Shown piece by piece: positions 26,014 through 39,212 of a stretch of DNA of 64,000 nt (its first letter is position 1; the number at the start of each line of letters is the position of its first letter). The translations under genes were made by a program, and so were the position numbers. Under the pieces are notes generated by a model. It was not told where the DNA came from, made no database searches, and saw nothing but the letters and a program-made list of their open reading frames with translations. This DNA is from Stromatinia cepivora (taxonomy: Eukaryota; Ascomycota; Leotiomycetes; Helotiales; Sclerotiniaceae): NCBI GenBank assembly GCA_014898415.1, contig RCTD01000014.1:1488001-1552000 (forward strand). The letters run 5' to 3'.

Positions 26014-27353
26014 ATGATATCATTATTGAGCTTATCGCAGGATTTGTCTGCACAAGAAGCCTTATCGGGCATCTTTGGAAGTATAAGTTTGGCAACTTGG
26101 ATCTTTTTGTTGGTTCGTGATACCCTCGTATCCAGTCTTTGAACCCTTCATGCCCAACCAAATTATTAAGGGTTTGGTGTTATGGGTTCATGAATGGCTT
26201 AGCCATATTGACGTGATTCGATCTCTTTAGGTACCACAACTTATCTTGAACTATCGATCTCAGAGTGCCGATGGAGTGTCATTGGCTTTTTTAACGGTGT
26301 GGTTTATTGGGGACATCACTAATCTTGCTGGTAAGTACAACATGAATTTCGAGAGGAGGGTCATCATAATCTTGGCAATCATATCATGGTATCGACAGCC
26401 ATGGTCCAACTATCATGGTATCGATAACCATGTTCATGATGTTGCTATCAAGATTTCATTCTTCGATCACGTGCGTATACTGATCTATCTTCAGGTGCAG
26501 TTTGGGCCGATCTTGTCCCTACAGTTATTGTCCTAGCCATCTATTTCTGTATTGCGGACTTCGTACTCATTGGACAATGTCTTTACTACAACAAAATGAA
26601 TGCTCAGAAACGCCAAGAAACAGAATCCACTGCACCAACCGAGGAAGATCCTCTTCTTACCCGTCGGCGAAGTAACAGCAGTATTGGACTTCCAGGATCT
26701 CATAGAAGACGTTCTTCAGCAATAAGTGGAAATCAACGTCATGAAGATACCTTGACCAAAATCTTGGAAGAAGATGATTCATCAGATGGAAATGCTTGGG
26801 TGAAGAACGTTGTTAGCGTTTTACTGGTTATTGCTGCTGGAACTGCCGGATGGGCTATTGCTTGGAGAAGTGGTGTTTGGATGCCCACATCAGAGAATGG
26901 AGGTGATGTTCCCAAGACGAATGATGTTGCTGTTGGAGCAGAGGTATTAGGATATTTCAGTGCGATCTGTTATCTTGGGTGAGTTATTTCATCCGAGGAG
27001 AAAGTATGACAGACGAGTGCTAATGAGGTTATCCAGTGCCCGAATTCCTCAGATTTTGAAGAACTATAACGAGAAGTCTTGTGATGGTATGGGAATTCCA
27101 TTTTGCCCTGCACATCACTAGGTATCTCAAGCTAACAATCACAGGCCTCGCACTCCTTTTCTTCCTCCTTTCATTAATGGGCAATCTTACATATGGTGCT
27201 GGCATCCTTTTCCATTCATTGGAAAAAGAATACCTCATCGTCAACACTCCATGGCTCATTGGATCTTTGGGAACGATTGTCGAAGATGCAGTTATCTTTC
27301 TTCAATTCAGAATGTATGCACCCAAGCCAACTTCGGCATCTGCCGTAGAATAG
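26014..27353 (+). CDS. PQ-loop vacuolar cationic amino-acid transporter (Ypq1-like)
   Basis: Five exons join in frame to 313 residues: 26014-26112, 26231-26330, 26495-26978, 27037-27086 and 27145-27353. The family exports lysine and arginine from the vacuole or lysosome by a seven-helix PQ-loop fold. Two PQ motifs are visible: VPQ at 34-36, completed across the first splice, and RIPQ at 230-233. Each follows a hydrophobic helix, and WFIGDITN after the first and LMGNLTYG after the second are typical. Residues about 100-165 form a hydrophilic Ser/Arg-rich loop, as in yeast Ypq proteins of about 310 residues. The start ATG is the first in frame, and no signal peptide precedes the first helix. 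The first intron needs a weak donor, GTTCGT; the others are standard. Expression is probably constitutive. Confidence 0.9.
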
Positions 27354-28027
27354 GCAATATATATGGCAAATTGAGTGTACATTGCATAGGAAGATCTCGT
27401 ATCTAGCATCGAGGATGTAGAATAGATCACTGCTGAGGGTAGAGGAAGGGCGTTTCTGAAATATTTCTTTAACTTTCAACGTGTATAGGACATAGACTGA
27501 ATTGCAGATGAGGAAGGTTGGACATTTTAATGATAATCAACGCAACAAATGTAAATATTATTGAATGAACTCTTTAGAAATGATTAATTTCTTTCACCAA
27601 GATTGTCTCCCTCCATTATCAGTTGATCTCATGGGAAAATTCATCAGATGGATTTCATCTAATGTTTCTCCTTTCGTGTTCTTGAATGCCAAGCATTATT
27701 ATAACCCCGCCAAGCCATCCAATCTCTTCACCCAATCCTTTAAGGTAAAGCGTCAAATCCCCCTTGAGACTGTGTGACTTCAACTATGGAGATGGAAATC
27801 TCAATTAACTTTCTCATAGCTACATTTCACCAACCTCATTGTCCATTTTGCCATCGCAGCCTTCACTCATTTAGTTTTTGACCTGCTAATACAATATTGA
27901 TAGATTTTACAGTCAACTCACTCTTTTGTTTATTTACTTTCCATCTACACACAAACAAACAGGAGCCACGATTTCTCTCCACCTCCGCACCCCACAATCA
28001 GACCTTAACCCACAAGCTTAATCTACA
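27354..28027. other. Intergenic region between PQ-loop and GH17 genes
   Basis: No gene supported. The last 100 bp before the GH17 start are C/A-rich (ACACAAACAAACAGG, CCACCTCCGCACCCCACA), typical of a fungal core promoter and 5' UTR. Confidence 0.5.
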
Positions 28028-29125
28028 ATGCGCTCTCTCGTTATCCTTCCGCTTGCTGGACTTCTTTCCACCGCTACGGCAGCAGGTACATTGGGATTTG
28101 CTCTTGGTGATAAAAAGCCAGATGGTACATGCAAATTTACGGCTGATTATGAAGCGGATTTCGATACTATTTCTAAGGGAAGCACTGCAAGAATTGTGAG
28201 AGGATATGCGGCAAGTGATTGTGATACTGCGAAGCAGATATTACCGGCTGCTAAGGCGAAGGGATTCAAGGTTGTTTTAGGCATTTGGTATGTCAATAGA
28301 GACTGGATCTTTGAAATCTGGATGGGCAAGCTAATAATGTGAATAGGCCAGACACCGATGAATCGTTCGCTGCAGACAAAGCAGCAGTAGTCGAGTATGC
28401 GCCCCAATATAGCGATCAGGTTTATGCCATTACTGTCGGTTCGGAAAGTCTCTATCGTGGAAACTTCACTGGTGAACAACTCCTCGAGAAGATTAAGGAT
28501 GTCAAGACTGCATTGAACGGAGACTTTAAGGTTGGAACAGCAGACAGTTGGAATAAATACATGGATGGTACCGCCGATGCTGTTATCAAAGGTGGTGCTG
28601 ATATTCTGTTGTGCAATGCTTTCAGTTATTGGCAGGGACAAGAATTGAAGAATGCAACACATAGTTTCTTCGATGATATTATGCAAGCTTTCGGACATAT
28701 TCAAGATGTTGCTGGATCTGCTACTGATGGACCTGAGCTATGGGTCGGAGAGACTGGTATGATAAATATTCTCCTTTCACAATTTCAGAGTTTACAGTGT
28801 GTGAAATTACCCTGGACGTTGAAAGTGCTCCCAGGAGTTCAGGCTTCTCTTTTCAATTAGCATGCACTGACATGATTCCCAAATAGGTTGGCCCACTGCA
28901 GGCTCAACTTACCAATCTGCCGTCCCAGGCACATCATCTGCACAAACATTCTGGCAAGAAGCAATCTGTGGTATAATGGATTGGGGTGTGAATGTTTTCT
29001 CCTTCGAGGCATTTGATGAGCCATGGAAGCCAGTATCCACCGGCGCAGATGGCTCAGTTGCAGATGAGACTCATTGGGGAGTCTGGAACAGCGACCGAAG
29101 CAGCAAGTACTCGTTGAATTGTTAA
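28028..29125 (+). CDS. Bgl2-type glucan 1,3-beta-glucosidase, GH17
   Basis: Three exons, 28028-28287, 28347-28756 and 28887-29125, join to 302 residues. A signal peptide (MRSLVILPLAGLLSTATAAG) directs secretion. The mature start GTLGFALGDKKPDGTCK is characteristic of the Bgl2/BtgC group, which cleaves and transfers beta-1,3-glucan chains in the cell wall. The GH17 acid/base glutamate is at about 120 in TVGSESLYRG, and the nucleophile is at about 222 in WVGETGWP, completed across the second splice. The fold continues with WGVNVFSFEAFDEPWK and ends in C. Length matches yeast Bgl2 (313). No Ser/Thr linker or GPI tail is seen, so the product is probably held in the wall non-covalently. Intron phases and donors (GTATGT, GTATGA) are consistent. 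Confidence 0.93.
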
Positions 29126-31137
29126 GTTTTGGAACTCAGAGGCTGCCCACATGGGCGGAATTCGAGGGAAAAGGAATTTGTGGATAATTTGGGACATCGT
29201 TCGTATATGATATTAAATTGAGGATATGAGCGACTTAAAATTTGCGCCCGCCTAGATTGTTAGCTTTGGATTTCGAGATACCATGCATTTGTTCTGTTTC
29301 TTCCCTCTCCGCTCTTCTGCAATGGCATGCTGGCTTGGCAACGTCTTTTGTGCATCTCATCTGCTGACTTACTGGAGTTCCCCATGCAAGGGACAAACGC
29401 CCATCTCCATCTTTGCTCCTTTTTTGAATGCACCATCAAAAATGATCAATAAATATTCAACCCCACAGCCTCACGTTCGTGCAAATTATTACCGTAGAAA
29501 ATTTAATGATGTGGCTAGATTCAACCCAGACCACGAATTATGGAGTACCTAGGTGGTCACTTTTTTTGCGGGTCGGGCCGTTAGCTGTGGTGTTAGTTAT
29601 TTAGCTGTAGCTGTCCGCGGCCGTAAAGGACCCTGGAACTAATAGGATAGCTCCACGTCTGCATGATTACCCTGTATGGGGTATTGTACTTCCGAGGTTG
29701 ATGAGACAGACTTGAGAGGATGTTATTTTCAAATAGGTACTCGAGAACTGTATTTATATTCTGCCTTCATGGCAGTGGCTCCTGGAGGGCCAGCGGAGAG
29801 GATCATCCAACTTGATTGATTGATCAAATATTTAATGGCTCCCAATCTCCATTCTCCATTGTATTAATGGGGGCAAGCTCCCAAACCCCTATTGCTCGCT
29901 ACGCTCGAAAGTTGTTCGCTCCATAGGATATCTGGGTATGTAACTTCATGAATACCATCTTATGTACGGAATACTAGATAGCTATCTATGAGAAAGAAAA
30001 TCCAACCAGATCCCCTTTGCATTTGTTAATACATTATCGATATTTCCGTGGATTTTTCATAGACCAAAACTTGAAGCAACTTATTTGATGTGCTCCAAGA
30101 AATAGTACAAGATATTTCGTGTTGCCTAGTATGTATGACTTATCGACTAGCAATATCCAGTAAGAAATGGAGTAATAAGAAATAATTTCATTTTATTCGA
30201 GAGGCTCTGGACTACGAATATGCTGGATCCTTTCGTATTATAAAAATTACAATTATTTGTACAGGAGGTAGGTAGTAGTATCTCATATGCTTCTCTCGTT
30301 GGTCGATAAGATGTTCTATTCATCATCCCAAGAACCTTTCGCTTCCCCTGTACGGTTACTACTACACTACCTAGGTAATAAAAGTTGCCAGCAAGACTCT
30401 CCTTCATCATCAAAATATCTAATCAACAATCCAGAAACCCAAGGACGAAGTTATTTGTTTACTTTTATAAATGATTTCAAAGGAAATGTCGAAAATGAAT
30501 GTCATCTTCAACTAATTCATTCTATCAATACCTTCATTATCATGCTTGCCATTTAATTCATCGATTCGCGGGTAACTCCTTTTTTTTTTTACCACAACGG
30601 TAACTTTGTAACTTTGTAATTTAGTTACTTTGCTTCTTGCTTCTCACTATTTGTACAATTTATTTTAATTCGTACTCAGTCCCCAAGTTCCCTGTCAGCC
30701 CCCAAAAGCTTCACCCGTTCTCCATTAATTTTTAATTACCGAACGCGTCGCGACAATTCTACGGTCTCTGGTCTTTGGTCTTTGGTAAATACTACTCCAT
30801 GTCTACCGGCAGGTACCTGGAAATCAAGCCAAGGTTGAATTTGAATTTGCATTCACTCTGTCAACAAACCAACCAACAACATCTAGAAGACAAGTCCGAG
30901 TGAAGAAAAGATATCTCGATAATTTGTTAATATTTGTTTTTCAATATTTGACAAAAAATAAAGAAAGAGAGAAGAGATACAGTGACAGACGAATATCAAA
31001 TCGTCTGCGCTGTTCTCTAAACTTTTGGTGAGTTGTTCCGTTTTTAGATTGATTTATTTTCTTATTCCTGTTATCCGCCTGCATTCTTATTTCATCCCCA
31101 TCGGCAAAATAACTGGAGATTTGATCGCTGTGAATTT
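29126..31137. other. Long intergenic region with likely 5' UTR of next gene
   Basis: About 2 kb without a supportable gene; the open frames in it lack any recognisable feature. A strong splice donor, GTGAGT at 31028, pairs with an acceptor TTTACAG ending at 31177, suggesting a 5' leader intron of the following gene. A/G-rich sequence at 30900-30990 fits a transcribed leader. The only ATG between 30700 and 31190 is at 30799. Confidence 0.5.
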
Positions 31138-31177
31138 GTGAGCCTTATTAACACACTCATTTTCTCCATCTTTACAG
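31028..31177 (+). other. Predicted 5' leader intron of the coiled-coil gene
   Basis: Donor GTGAGT at 31028 and acceptor TTTACAG ending at 31177, after a pyrimidine-rich tract (ACTCATTTTCTCCATCTTTA). Splicing here leaves no in-frame ATG upstream, because a TAA lies just before the donor in that frame. It would therefore be a leader intron, or the gene starts at a non-AUG codon. Confidence 0.45.
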
Positions 31178-34100
31178 TCAATATTCAGACATTGATTTCG
31201 ACACCTCCTCGTACGACGACGGCAGAGACAGGATTCGAACTCCTATATCCTGATCCTTCGAAATCTCCTGCGTTGTCTACAACTTCAACTGCTGAGGGTG
31301 GAGGCTCGTCTCCTATTCTTCCACCTCTGCCAGAACCAACAATAAACGGTCATACCATCGATCTTTTTGGAACTCCACCTTCACGCCCGCCATCAGAACC
31401 TCAAACAGATACTAGTGCTTTCTTTACAGCCAGTTGGGGATCTCCGTATCAGCACCCTGCAGGATCTTCAGTTGGAAGTCGTTCACTCTATCGAAGTGCA
31501 TATAGTGAAGCATCAGAAGACTCGGAAGATCTGCCCATTCGCCATCTTGAGTTGCACACACCGTTTTTACGTCCCCCTCCAGCTTTCACAAGGTCTCAAA
31601 CAGAACCGGATTTTGTGTCTCACGACGGTCTCATCAGTGCTGCCGTACTAGCCAATCGAGCTCGACGTCCAGCGCATCGATTGACCGAAGATTGGATAAG
31701 GCAACATACGGGGGGAGAATCAACGGAAAGGAATAACTGGCTCAGTGACGATCCTGGAGAAAGTGAGAACTCTTCATTGAGCGGATCAATCTCAGGACGC
31801 GCAACGAATTCTTCAGTATTAGAATCAGACCCCAGAACGCCCACTTTACAACGAGTTTTGCAAGCAAGTCAACAATCGAGGTGGGATTCTGAAAGTGGGC
31901 ATAGGAGAAAGGATACCGGAGAGACTTTGACACAAGCGGATATTCCATCTTCAGTACGTGACAAATCTTCGAATATGTCCGCAAGAAACGAGGGTGGTCC
32001 GCAGAGAACTTCCGCGAATCATACGCCAATAGATGAAAAACCTCTTCCTCCTCCACCTTTGATGGCACCATGGGCAGCCAAAGCTCTACCTAATCCTACA
32101 CCATCTCCAACTACCCCGCTACATCCGCGATTAAAGAAAAAAGTCCCATGGAAGGGAAAAAATATATTGGTATTACTTCCTTGGGATGAAGATCGTGGGA
32201 AGAGGGGAGGAGCACCGAAACCCATGACACAGAAAGATGTAGCTGGCATGCTAAAAGACTGGGAGGAATTGGGTTATGACACCAGTGGATTTAACCTTGG
32301 CTCTGATGATGGAGGTGAAGGAGGTCCTGGTCAGAGTCGAAATGGTTGGCCGCTTATAACTGATGTGGAGGCTGAGAGAAACCAGAAAAATTTCAAAGTC
32401 AGTATTCCTGACAAAAGAGGTAAGATAGATGTTTTGCTTGTCACTTTCTCCTCAAAGTTGAGGAGAGGTCTGAAGATCCATCCCTTCATACCAAGTTGTG
32501 GCGTTCTCCCTTGCATTCCTTAATTGCTTAGTTGAACTACATGAGATTATTTTGCGACAACTATGGAAATGGCGACATGGGAATTTGCAAATTTACATTT
32601 TCATGTCATTTGTGATATAATGAGTACTAATGGATTGGATAAATATAGAATGGGACGCTTATGTCGAAGAATTGAAAGAAGCCAAATTACGAGCATTAGG
32701 TGTTTCCTTGGGGAATGATGACCCCATTCCCATAATTTCACCGGCGATATCGAATTTGAGTCGTCGTACTTCAATGCAGTATCCACCATTACCATTTTCA
32801 CCTCCGATACCAACTTCATCGGCAGCGAGTAGTCATATGGCCCACAATTCGAATCTTCCCTTTTCTCCTGCTTTGATGCCCGGAAATGGTTTATCTACCA
32901 GTCAAAGCTCCAATCAAGGTTCTATTGCTTCTCCCGTTTCAATGCATGCGCACTTGCATGGAAAGTTCGGAGGCATGAGACACAATTCGGTGTCGTTTGG
33001 AAACGGGGATCATCCTTTCGGATCACCTTTTCAATATCCACAACCAACCTCATCGCCTGGTGTTTGGTCTCCACAACAAATGCTTTACCAACATGGACAT
33101 AGGAGTGGGTCTCCTTCAATGCATAACTTGGGATCGATTAGATCTCCCGCTTCACCTCTTTCTCAGGATGGTTACTTTCCACCAGGTCCTGGTGATGTCA
33201 TGTCACGTCAAATTCTAATGCAAAATCAATTATTGGCTTCAGGTGCCCGTGCTCGTGCATCTCCAAGTCTTCAAGGGGTTCGTGAGAGTGAAGATGAACA
33301 GATGGCGGAAATGCCAGTTCCAAGCAAGAGTCCTTCAAAAACACCAACATTACAAGATGAACCAGCTATCAGGCATAATGCAAGCGCAAGCTTGCAGCGA
33401 GAAATTGATGATGCTGAATATCATCTTGAGGAACAATTCCAACGACAACTTGATGGTGATGATTATAGTCCTCATTCTGATCATGGGGAGGTGGACAAAC
33501 AATTTGAAAATAAGCCTGTACCTCACGTGAGAAATACCTCGGTCGTTGGCGGTGGACTTGGATCCTCACGATTTGTGGTAGAGACCTCTGATGAGGGACC
33601 TGTTCTTCATCATCCGCAACCACACAGTCGCGGACATTCCCTATCTCAACGGCCGTTCCAGGATTCCGAGCAGGATACTTCTAGTGGTGAATCGAAGAAT
33701 GGATTACGTGGTGTGAAGGATAATGCGAAATACGACTTGTCTGATATTGAAACCAACCCTAGCAATATGGGGACACCGACCTTGCAAAAAGGCGCACCGG
33801 CATTTGGCCACGATAGGGACATGTCCATATCTAGCAATCCATGGCTTGACGCTGCATCTACCCAACAAAAGATTAGCCAACCTAGTCATCGATCCAACAA
33901 GCAATCTATGTCAACATTGAACGTTGCAGCGAGACCTTTCAATTTCAATCCAGCAAGCTCTTTCCAGCCAAATCAATTCTCCTTCACGGGTGGTAACTTT
34001 CAACCAGCACATACGACTGTCAATTACGTGCCATTCGCTCATCAAGGGCCTTTACCTGGTGTGCCTGGACATCAGAGCAATCACTCTGTAAAGAATTCAT

Positions 34101-37100
34101 TCAGTAAAATTAATGCTCCGGCCCAGGTATTCTCTCCCAATTTGCCAGGCTTTGTACCCGGACACAGCGAGTTCAACTTCCAAGGACCAAGCTTCAGACC
34201 TGATGCTCCAACATTTACTCCGAACTTTTCCACCTCTATCACTTCTGTGAGTGAAGCATCTGGTAATGAAGCTCCAAGAAATCCCATCTTTGGTGGTCTT
34301 GATTTGAATTCTCTTGGCACGACGAAACCTACGAAGAAGTCAAAAGCTATTCCCATTATTCGACCTGATAGTAGTCCATCGAAAGAGTTTGAAGAACCAA
34401 TGGAAGGTAAAGACGGTCGCCCCATGCAGAACCCAGGTAATATCAAGAGAATGCGTAGAGGAAACGATGATGGCGATTCCGTACCTCTGTTTGCTGAGCC
34501 CACTGTGCTTCTTCAGGAAACCACCCCGGAACAGTCAAGTCCAAAAGAGGCCCAGCTCGCTACCACAGAAGATGACAAGGAAAACTTCGCGCCTTCAAGT
34601 GAAGATGTGGACGAGTTGCCTACTGCTACTGAGAACGAAAAGCCATCCAATGATGCGGATTTCTCCCCATTTGAATTTCAACAACAAAAGGAAGCAGAGG
34701 ATTTCAATGCCGCAATACCATTCACCGCACAAAGATTTGAATCTGATCTTAATGGATATGGTGTTGATATTGCAAACTCAGAAGATGATACGGAAGACGC
34801 TGACGAGACTGCACCAAAACAAGATCTACACTCGCAGACAGCATCAAATGCAAGTGGAAGTCAGCTTGGGCACAGGAAAATGTCATCATCTCTTTCTGCA
34901 ACTGCAAAACCTTTCGAATTTCAATCAAACGGAAATTTTGCTTTCACTTTTGATGGAAGCCAAACTCCGGTACTTGCACCAGCTTCTCCTGTTCTCCCAA
35001 AGACCGGTGGCCTTGCAGACTCCAGATATGCTAACAATCCATCGCCACCTCGAGCATCTGCTACAGAATCACCTACCTTGCGACCTCATGAAGTAAACGA
35101 TTTCCAAAATGCGTTACCAGGGCCTCTAAGTCCGCCAAAATACGACGAAGACTCTGACTTGGAGGAGGGCGAGGTTCGAGAGGATAGAGAACCAACATTT
35201 GAGGAGATTGATGCTGTTATGAGGCATCTCAATTCAACGGAAATGTCACCAGCCACAACCTCCAATGGAGATGATACTCCAAGATGGCATGAAGCTAGTC
35301 CACAAAGACATATCCAAATCCCTTCGATGTCATCTCCTATTCGCCTTCATCCTAATCTTTTGCGTAGTGATGCTCCGAGCCCAAGTCCAGGTCCAAAACG
35401 ATATGCAGAGGATAGTCAATTTGGTGAAATGTCCCCCGAAAGAGTATATTCTTACATAGGGACTGAAGATGATCCATTCGCGGACCCTCATTCTACAGCT
35501 GCCTTTGGATCACCTATTCATCGTCTCAACACTGGGAATAGTCTCCCAGTTAGTGATTGGGATGATGTCCTCAGCGAAGGCGAGGAGATTAAACTTCATG
35601 AAAGAATTGGTTTCTTTGATAATCGTGTCAATGACATCGTCGGTTCGTTGTTGGCCGATAGATTGGACCCAATAGAGAAAATCCTGGAAGGAATTACACA
35701 TACTTTACGATCAATGTCTTATTCCGCAAGAACTGCACCACATCGCAGAGAACAACGCAGCATGTCTGGTGCACTCAGCGATGCGGATGATGAAGATGAT
35801 GAAGACCCTGGAAGATCAGCAAGTCCAAGAAGAAACGCAAAATTGGAGAAAATTAGAACGGTCGTATTGGATGCTCTCAATACTCATTCCTCAAGACCTC
35901 AAAGTGCAATCACTCCAACAGCTGCATCAATGTTACCTGCCTCGCGTAATATCCTTCAAGCTTTGGATGAAATGAAGGAGCACTTGACTCAATCCTCACG
36001 ACCTGCCTTGAGCGTGGAAGATCTCAAGAATGCTGTGGAGCAAGTTGTTGAAAAGAGAATACCTGCTCCAGCTAAGGTTGATGATGTTTCAGCTAGCAAA
36101 TTAGCGGAGGCTGAAGCAAAGACAGCCGCCCTTGAACAACAAGCCCACTCTAGGTTGGCTGAGATGGAAGAAAATTCTCGACTCAAGATTTCCGAGCTCG
36201 AAGAAAAGCTCCATCGAGCTGATGATTGGGTTGAGGAAGAGATCAAGAAGCGTAGAGCTGCTGAAGACTCCAAGGCTATGACGGAAAGACTTTTAGCTAG
36301 TTCTTTGGAAGAAGAAACTCGACTAAGACAAATTGTCGACGAAAAGAGCTCAAAGGCGGAGATAGAGATTGTAACTCGACGAAAGGGCGAAGATCGTCTC
36401 GCTGAAGCTCAACGTCTACTTCGTATCTCTTCCGAAGAGGAAGATCGACTTCGCGATGCCTTGCTGGAGAAAGATGCCAAGATTCGGGAGATTGCAGAAG
36501 ATCGCGATCATAAGGTAAGAGGCACTGAAGAGTTTAAAAGCAAGACTACTATGCGTATCGCGCTTCTGGAAACTGCTCAGGAGAGCTTTCGCAAAACTGA
36601 AGCAGACCTTACCGCAACAATTCACATGGCAGAATCTGAATTACGGGAATCGCGTTCATTAGCCCATAGGTGGCAGCTGGAGGCGGAAGGAGCCATGGAA
36701 GCAGCCAAGAGACACAGTGAGGATGCGGAACAAGCCAATGAAACCAATAGAGACCTCAGGAGGACCATCGAGACCTTGAAGAACCAGATGGAGGAAAGTA
36801 TCCGAGTCCGCGAATCCATGAGATCGAAATTAATGGATTTGCAGGAGGATATGGCTACAGCCGCCCAAAATATTTCACAAGAAAACTCCCATCGTGCCAA
36901 GAAGGAACAGGAACTACTTGCCAGACAAGAAGTCCTTGATGCTAAACTTCATGCCGAAGCTAGAACAAGGGAAAGACTCGAACTGGAAATTGAACGACTA
37001 GAGAGCGGCGAGAGACAAGGTATGAGAGCTGTTAACGAGTGTAAGAGGTTGGAAGCTCTTGTCATTGAACTACGAAATGAGAATCATGCTGCCCACAAAG

Positions 37101-38674
37101 ATGTTATGAGATACAAGCGAGAATTCGAGGAGGCTCGCGAATCTGGCCTAGGTGAAGTTGCACGCACGAGAAAATATATGCAAGTCGAGGTCGATACCGC
37201 TAATAACGAGGTCAATGTCGTTAGGGAGGAACTTGAGAATCAAATCTCCAGACTTCAAGCTGAGATAGATCTGGTAAAATTGGATGCCGAGACTGCAAAG
37301 GAACAACATGATATGCTTTTAGAAGCGGCGCAAACTTCCAAGAAAGACATGTTCGATGATATTACAAGAAAGCATCAAGATCAACTGGAAGATTTACAAG
37401 AAAAACTCAAGCGACAACTTGAAAACACCATTGTGGATGCTCAGAGGTCGGAACAACATCTCTTGGAGCGATTAAGTTTGAGTACCGCAAAGACGGAACA
37501 TCTTCAAGATCGTGTGAGTCATTTGGAAGATAAATTGGAGGTCGCCAGGTCTGCTGCACAAGCCGCCGCTTCTCATGCTAAAGCTGCAAGATCGGGAAGT
37601 GTAGCCGGATCTTTGCCATCACCGTCACTACCAAAGGCTTCTACACGCGGATTGGATGTGCCAGGGAAGATCTCACCACAAGCGCTTCGTGAATCTATCA
37701 TGGTTTTACAAGATCAATTGCAAGATCGTGAGTTGAAGATTGAAGAGCTGGAGCACAAGCTTGAGCATGTGGATCCCGATGCTTCGACAAAGATCAGCAA
37801 ACGTGATGATGAGATTACGTGGCTACGAGAACTTCTTTCGGTGCGCAAGAGTGATCTTCAAGATATTGTTCAGGCCTTATCAACCGGCACATATAACCCA
37901 GGTAATGTTCGTGATGCCGCTATTCGGTTGAGCGCCAATCTTCAGATGGAAGAACAAGAACGCGAGAGAGCTATGAACGGTGGCTCATCTATAAACCTTC
38001 CAAACATTGCAGCTTCCATTGCAGCTAGTCCTAGAGTTGCGCAAGTTGCCAATGCCGTAGGACCACTTGCCGCTGCTTGGGGAAATTGGAGAAACAAGAA
38101 TCAATCAAAGGATGCGACTGCTCTGATGAGTGGTGGTAATGGTTTAGCTACTGAAAGCGGTAACTCAACACCATCTAAAGCTGGAAGTTCATCTGGATTT
38201 CTTAGTGGATTGATGACACCACCGGCAAGTAACACCAGGCAATTTCCGAACACACCTGGAGCGCCTCCGCCAGTACAGATTAACAGGGAACCAGCCAATT
38301 TTGCTAGGGATAATGCATTGAGCGCCTTTAACGCCACGGGTCAACGATTTGCGGCTAGACAAGGTGGACTTAGTTCCAGAACGTCGACACCGAGACGTGC
38401 AGACAAGGTCCCAGTCAGAAGAGAAGCACCATCAACTCCACCAATGCTGTTAAAGAGTAGCTATGACAATGATGCTGTGGTAACAAGTCATGATGAGCTA
38501 GGTAATGGAAATAGACGCGGGAGTAGACGTGGAAGTGCACTTGCGCAACCAAGTTTGGGGATGAGCTTGGGTGAGGAACTCGGAGATTTCGGAAGTGAAG
38601 AGGGCTTTTATGATGATGATGAAAGTACAATGGATGAGATGGCTGGGATTTACAGTGGGGGATTTGGACGTTGA
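31138..38674 (+). CDS. Giant coiled-coil protein, probably SnaD-like spindle pole body protein
   Basis: Two exons, from within about 31138-31189 to 32419 and 32649-38674, join through G|AA to give DKR-EWDAYVEELKEAK, making about 2400 residues. The N-terminal third is Ser/Pro-rich and disordered, with a conserved-looking KKVPWKGKNILVLLPWD motif and TPPRTTTAETGFELLYPDPS at the start. A second block (RVNDIVGSLLADRLDPIEKI, nt about 35620-35690) precedes a long coiled coil, nt about 36090-37560, with a shorter heptad stretch at 37690-37790. The C-terminus is Ser/Gly-rich. This architecture resembles SnaD, a spindle-pole-body protein affecting septation and conidiation in Aspergillus nidulans, but the name rests on recall of the family. 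No usable ATG exists at the 5' end, so the true start is unresolved. Confidence 0.6.
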
Positions 38675-39212
38675 TTAAAAAACTTTCTTTCGTCATTTCT
38701 TTTTAATTTCTATTGCGGTCTAAGTTTAAGAATGTTTGAGGGGAGGAGGAAGTGGATTCAAAGCTTCTTATACCAATACCGTCCGCATTCACAGAATGGG
38801 CCCTTTACATACATCATATCCTTTAATAGTTTTAGAATGATACCCGGAGCGCGCGAGAGAGGAGGATTGGCAGAGAAGATAGGATTGGATATAGTTCTCT
38901 TTATTAATGTTGATGGGTTGGAGGAAGGATTTAACGATAGAAAATGAAATATTGAGATTACTTTGCATTTCCAAATACCTGGATGAAGGTTGTAATGAGC
39001 TGAAGTTTGAAGGTTTATGTGGATGTGCACCAACGTATGAGGAATTTGATACGTATATGGACAATAGATGTATACCAATTTCCGTTTCATTGCTTCGAGC
39101 TTCGTCATTTCCCATGTGTCCTATAATAAATGAAGAAAGGCCTTTTCCTTTCCTATAGCGTAAACATACATCCAACAATATCTTCAGTAAGGCTGCCAAT
39201 AACGATCAATAA
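38675..39212. other. Convergent intergenic region
   Basis: Lies between the 3' ends of the coiled-coil gene (plus) and the esterase gene (minus) and should hold both 3' UTRs. Open frames here on both strands overlap each other and have no recognisable features. Confidence 0.5.

Noticed and set aside
28147..28704. 185-codon minus-strand frame
   Set aside because: Antisense of the GH17 gene, whose sense frame has catalytic motifs and splice sites.
34314..35096. 260-codon plus-strand frame
   Set aside because: Alternative frame within the coiled-coil gene; low-complexity product and no start context.
33369..38696. Many open frames of 60-140 codons within the coiled-coil gene region
   Set aside because: Shadows of the long plus-strand coding frame in other frames.
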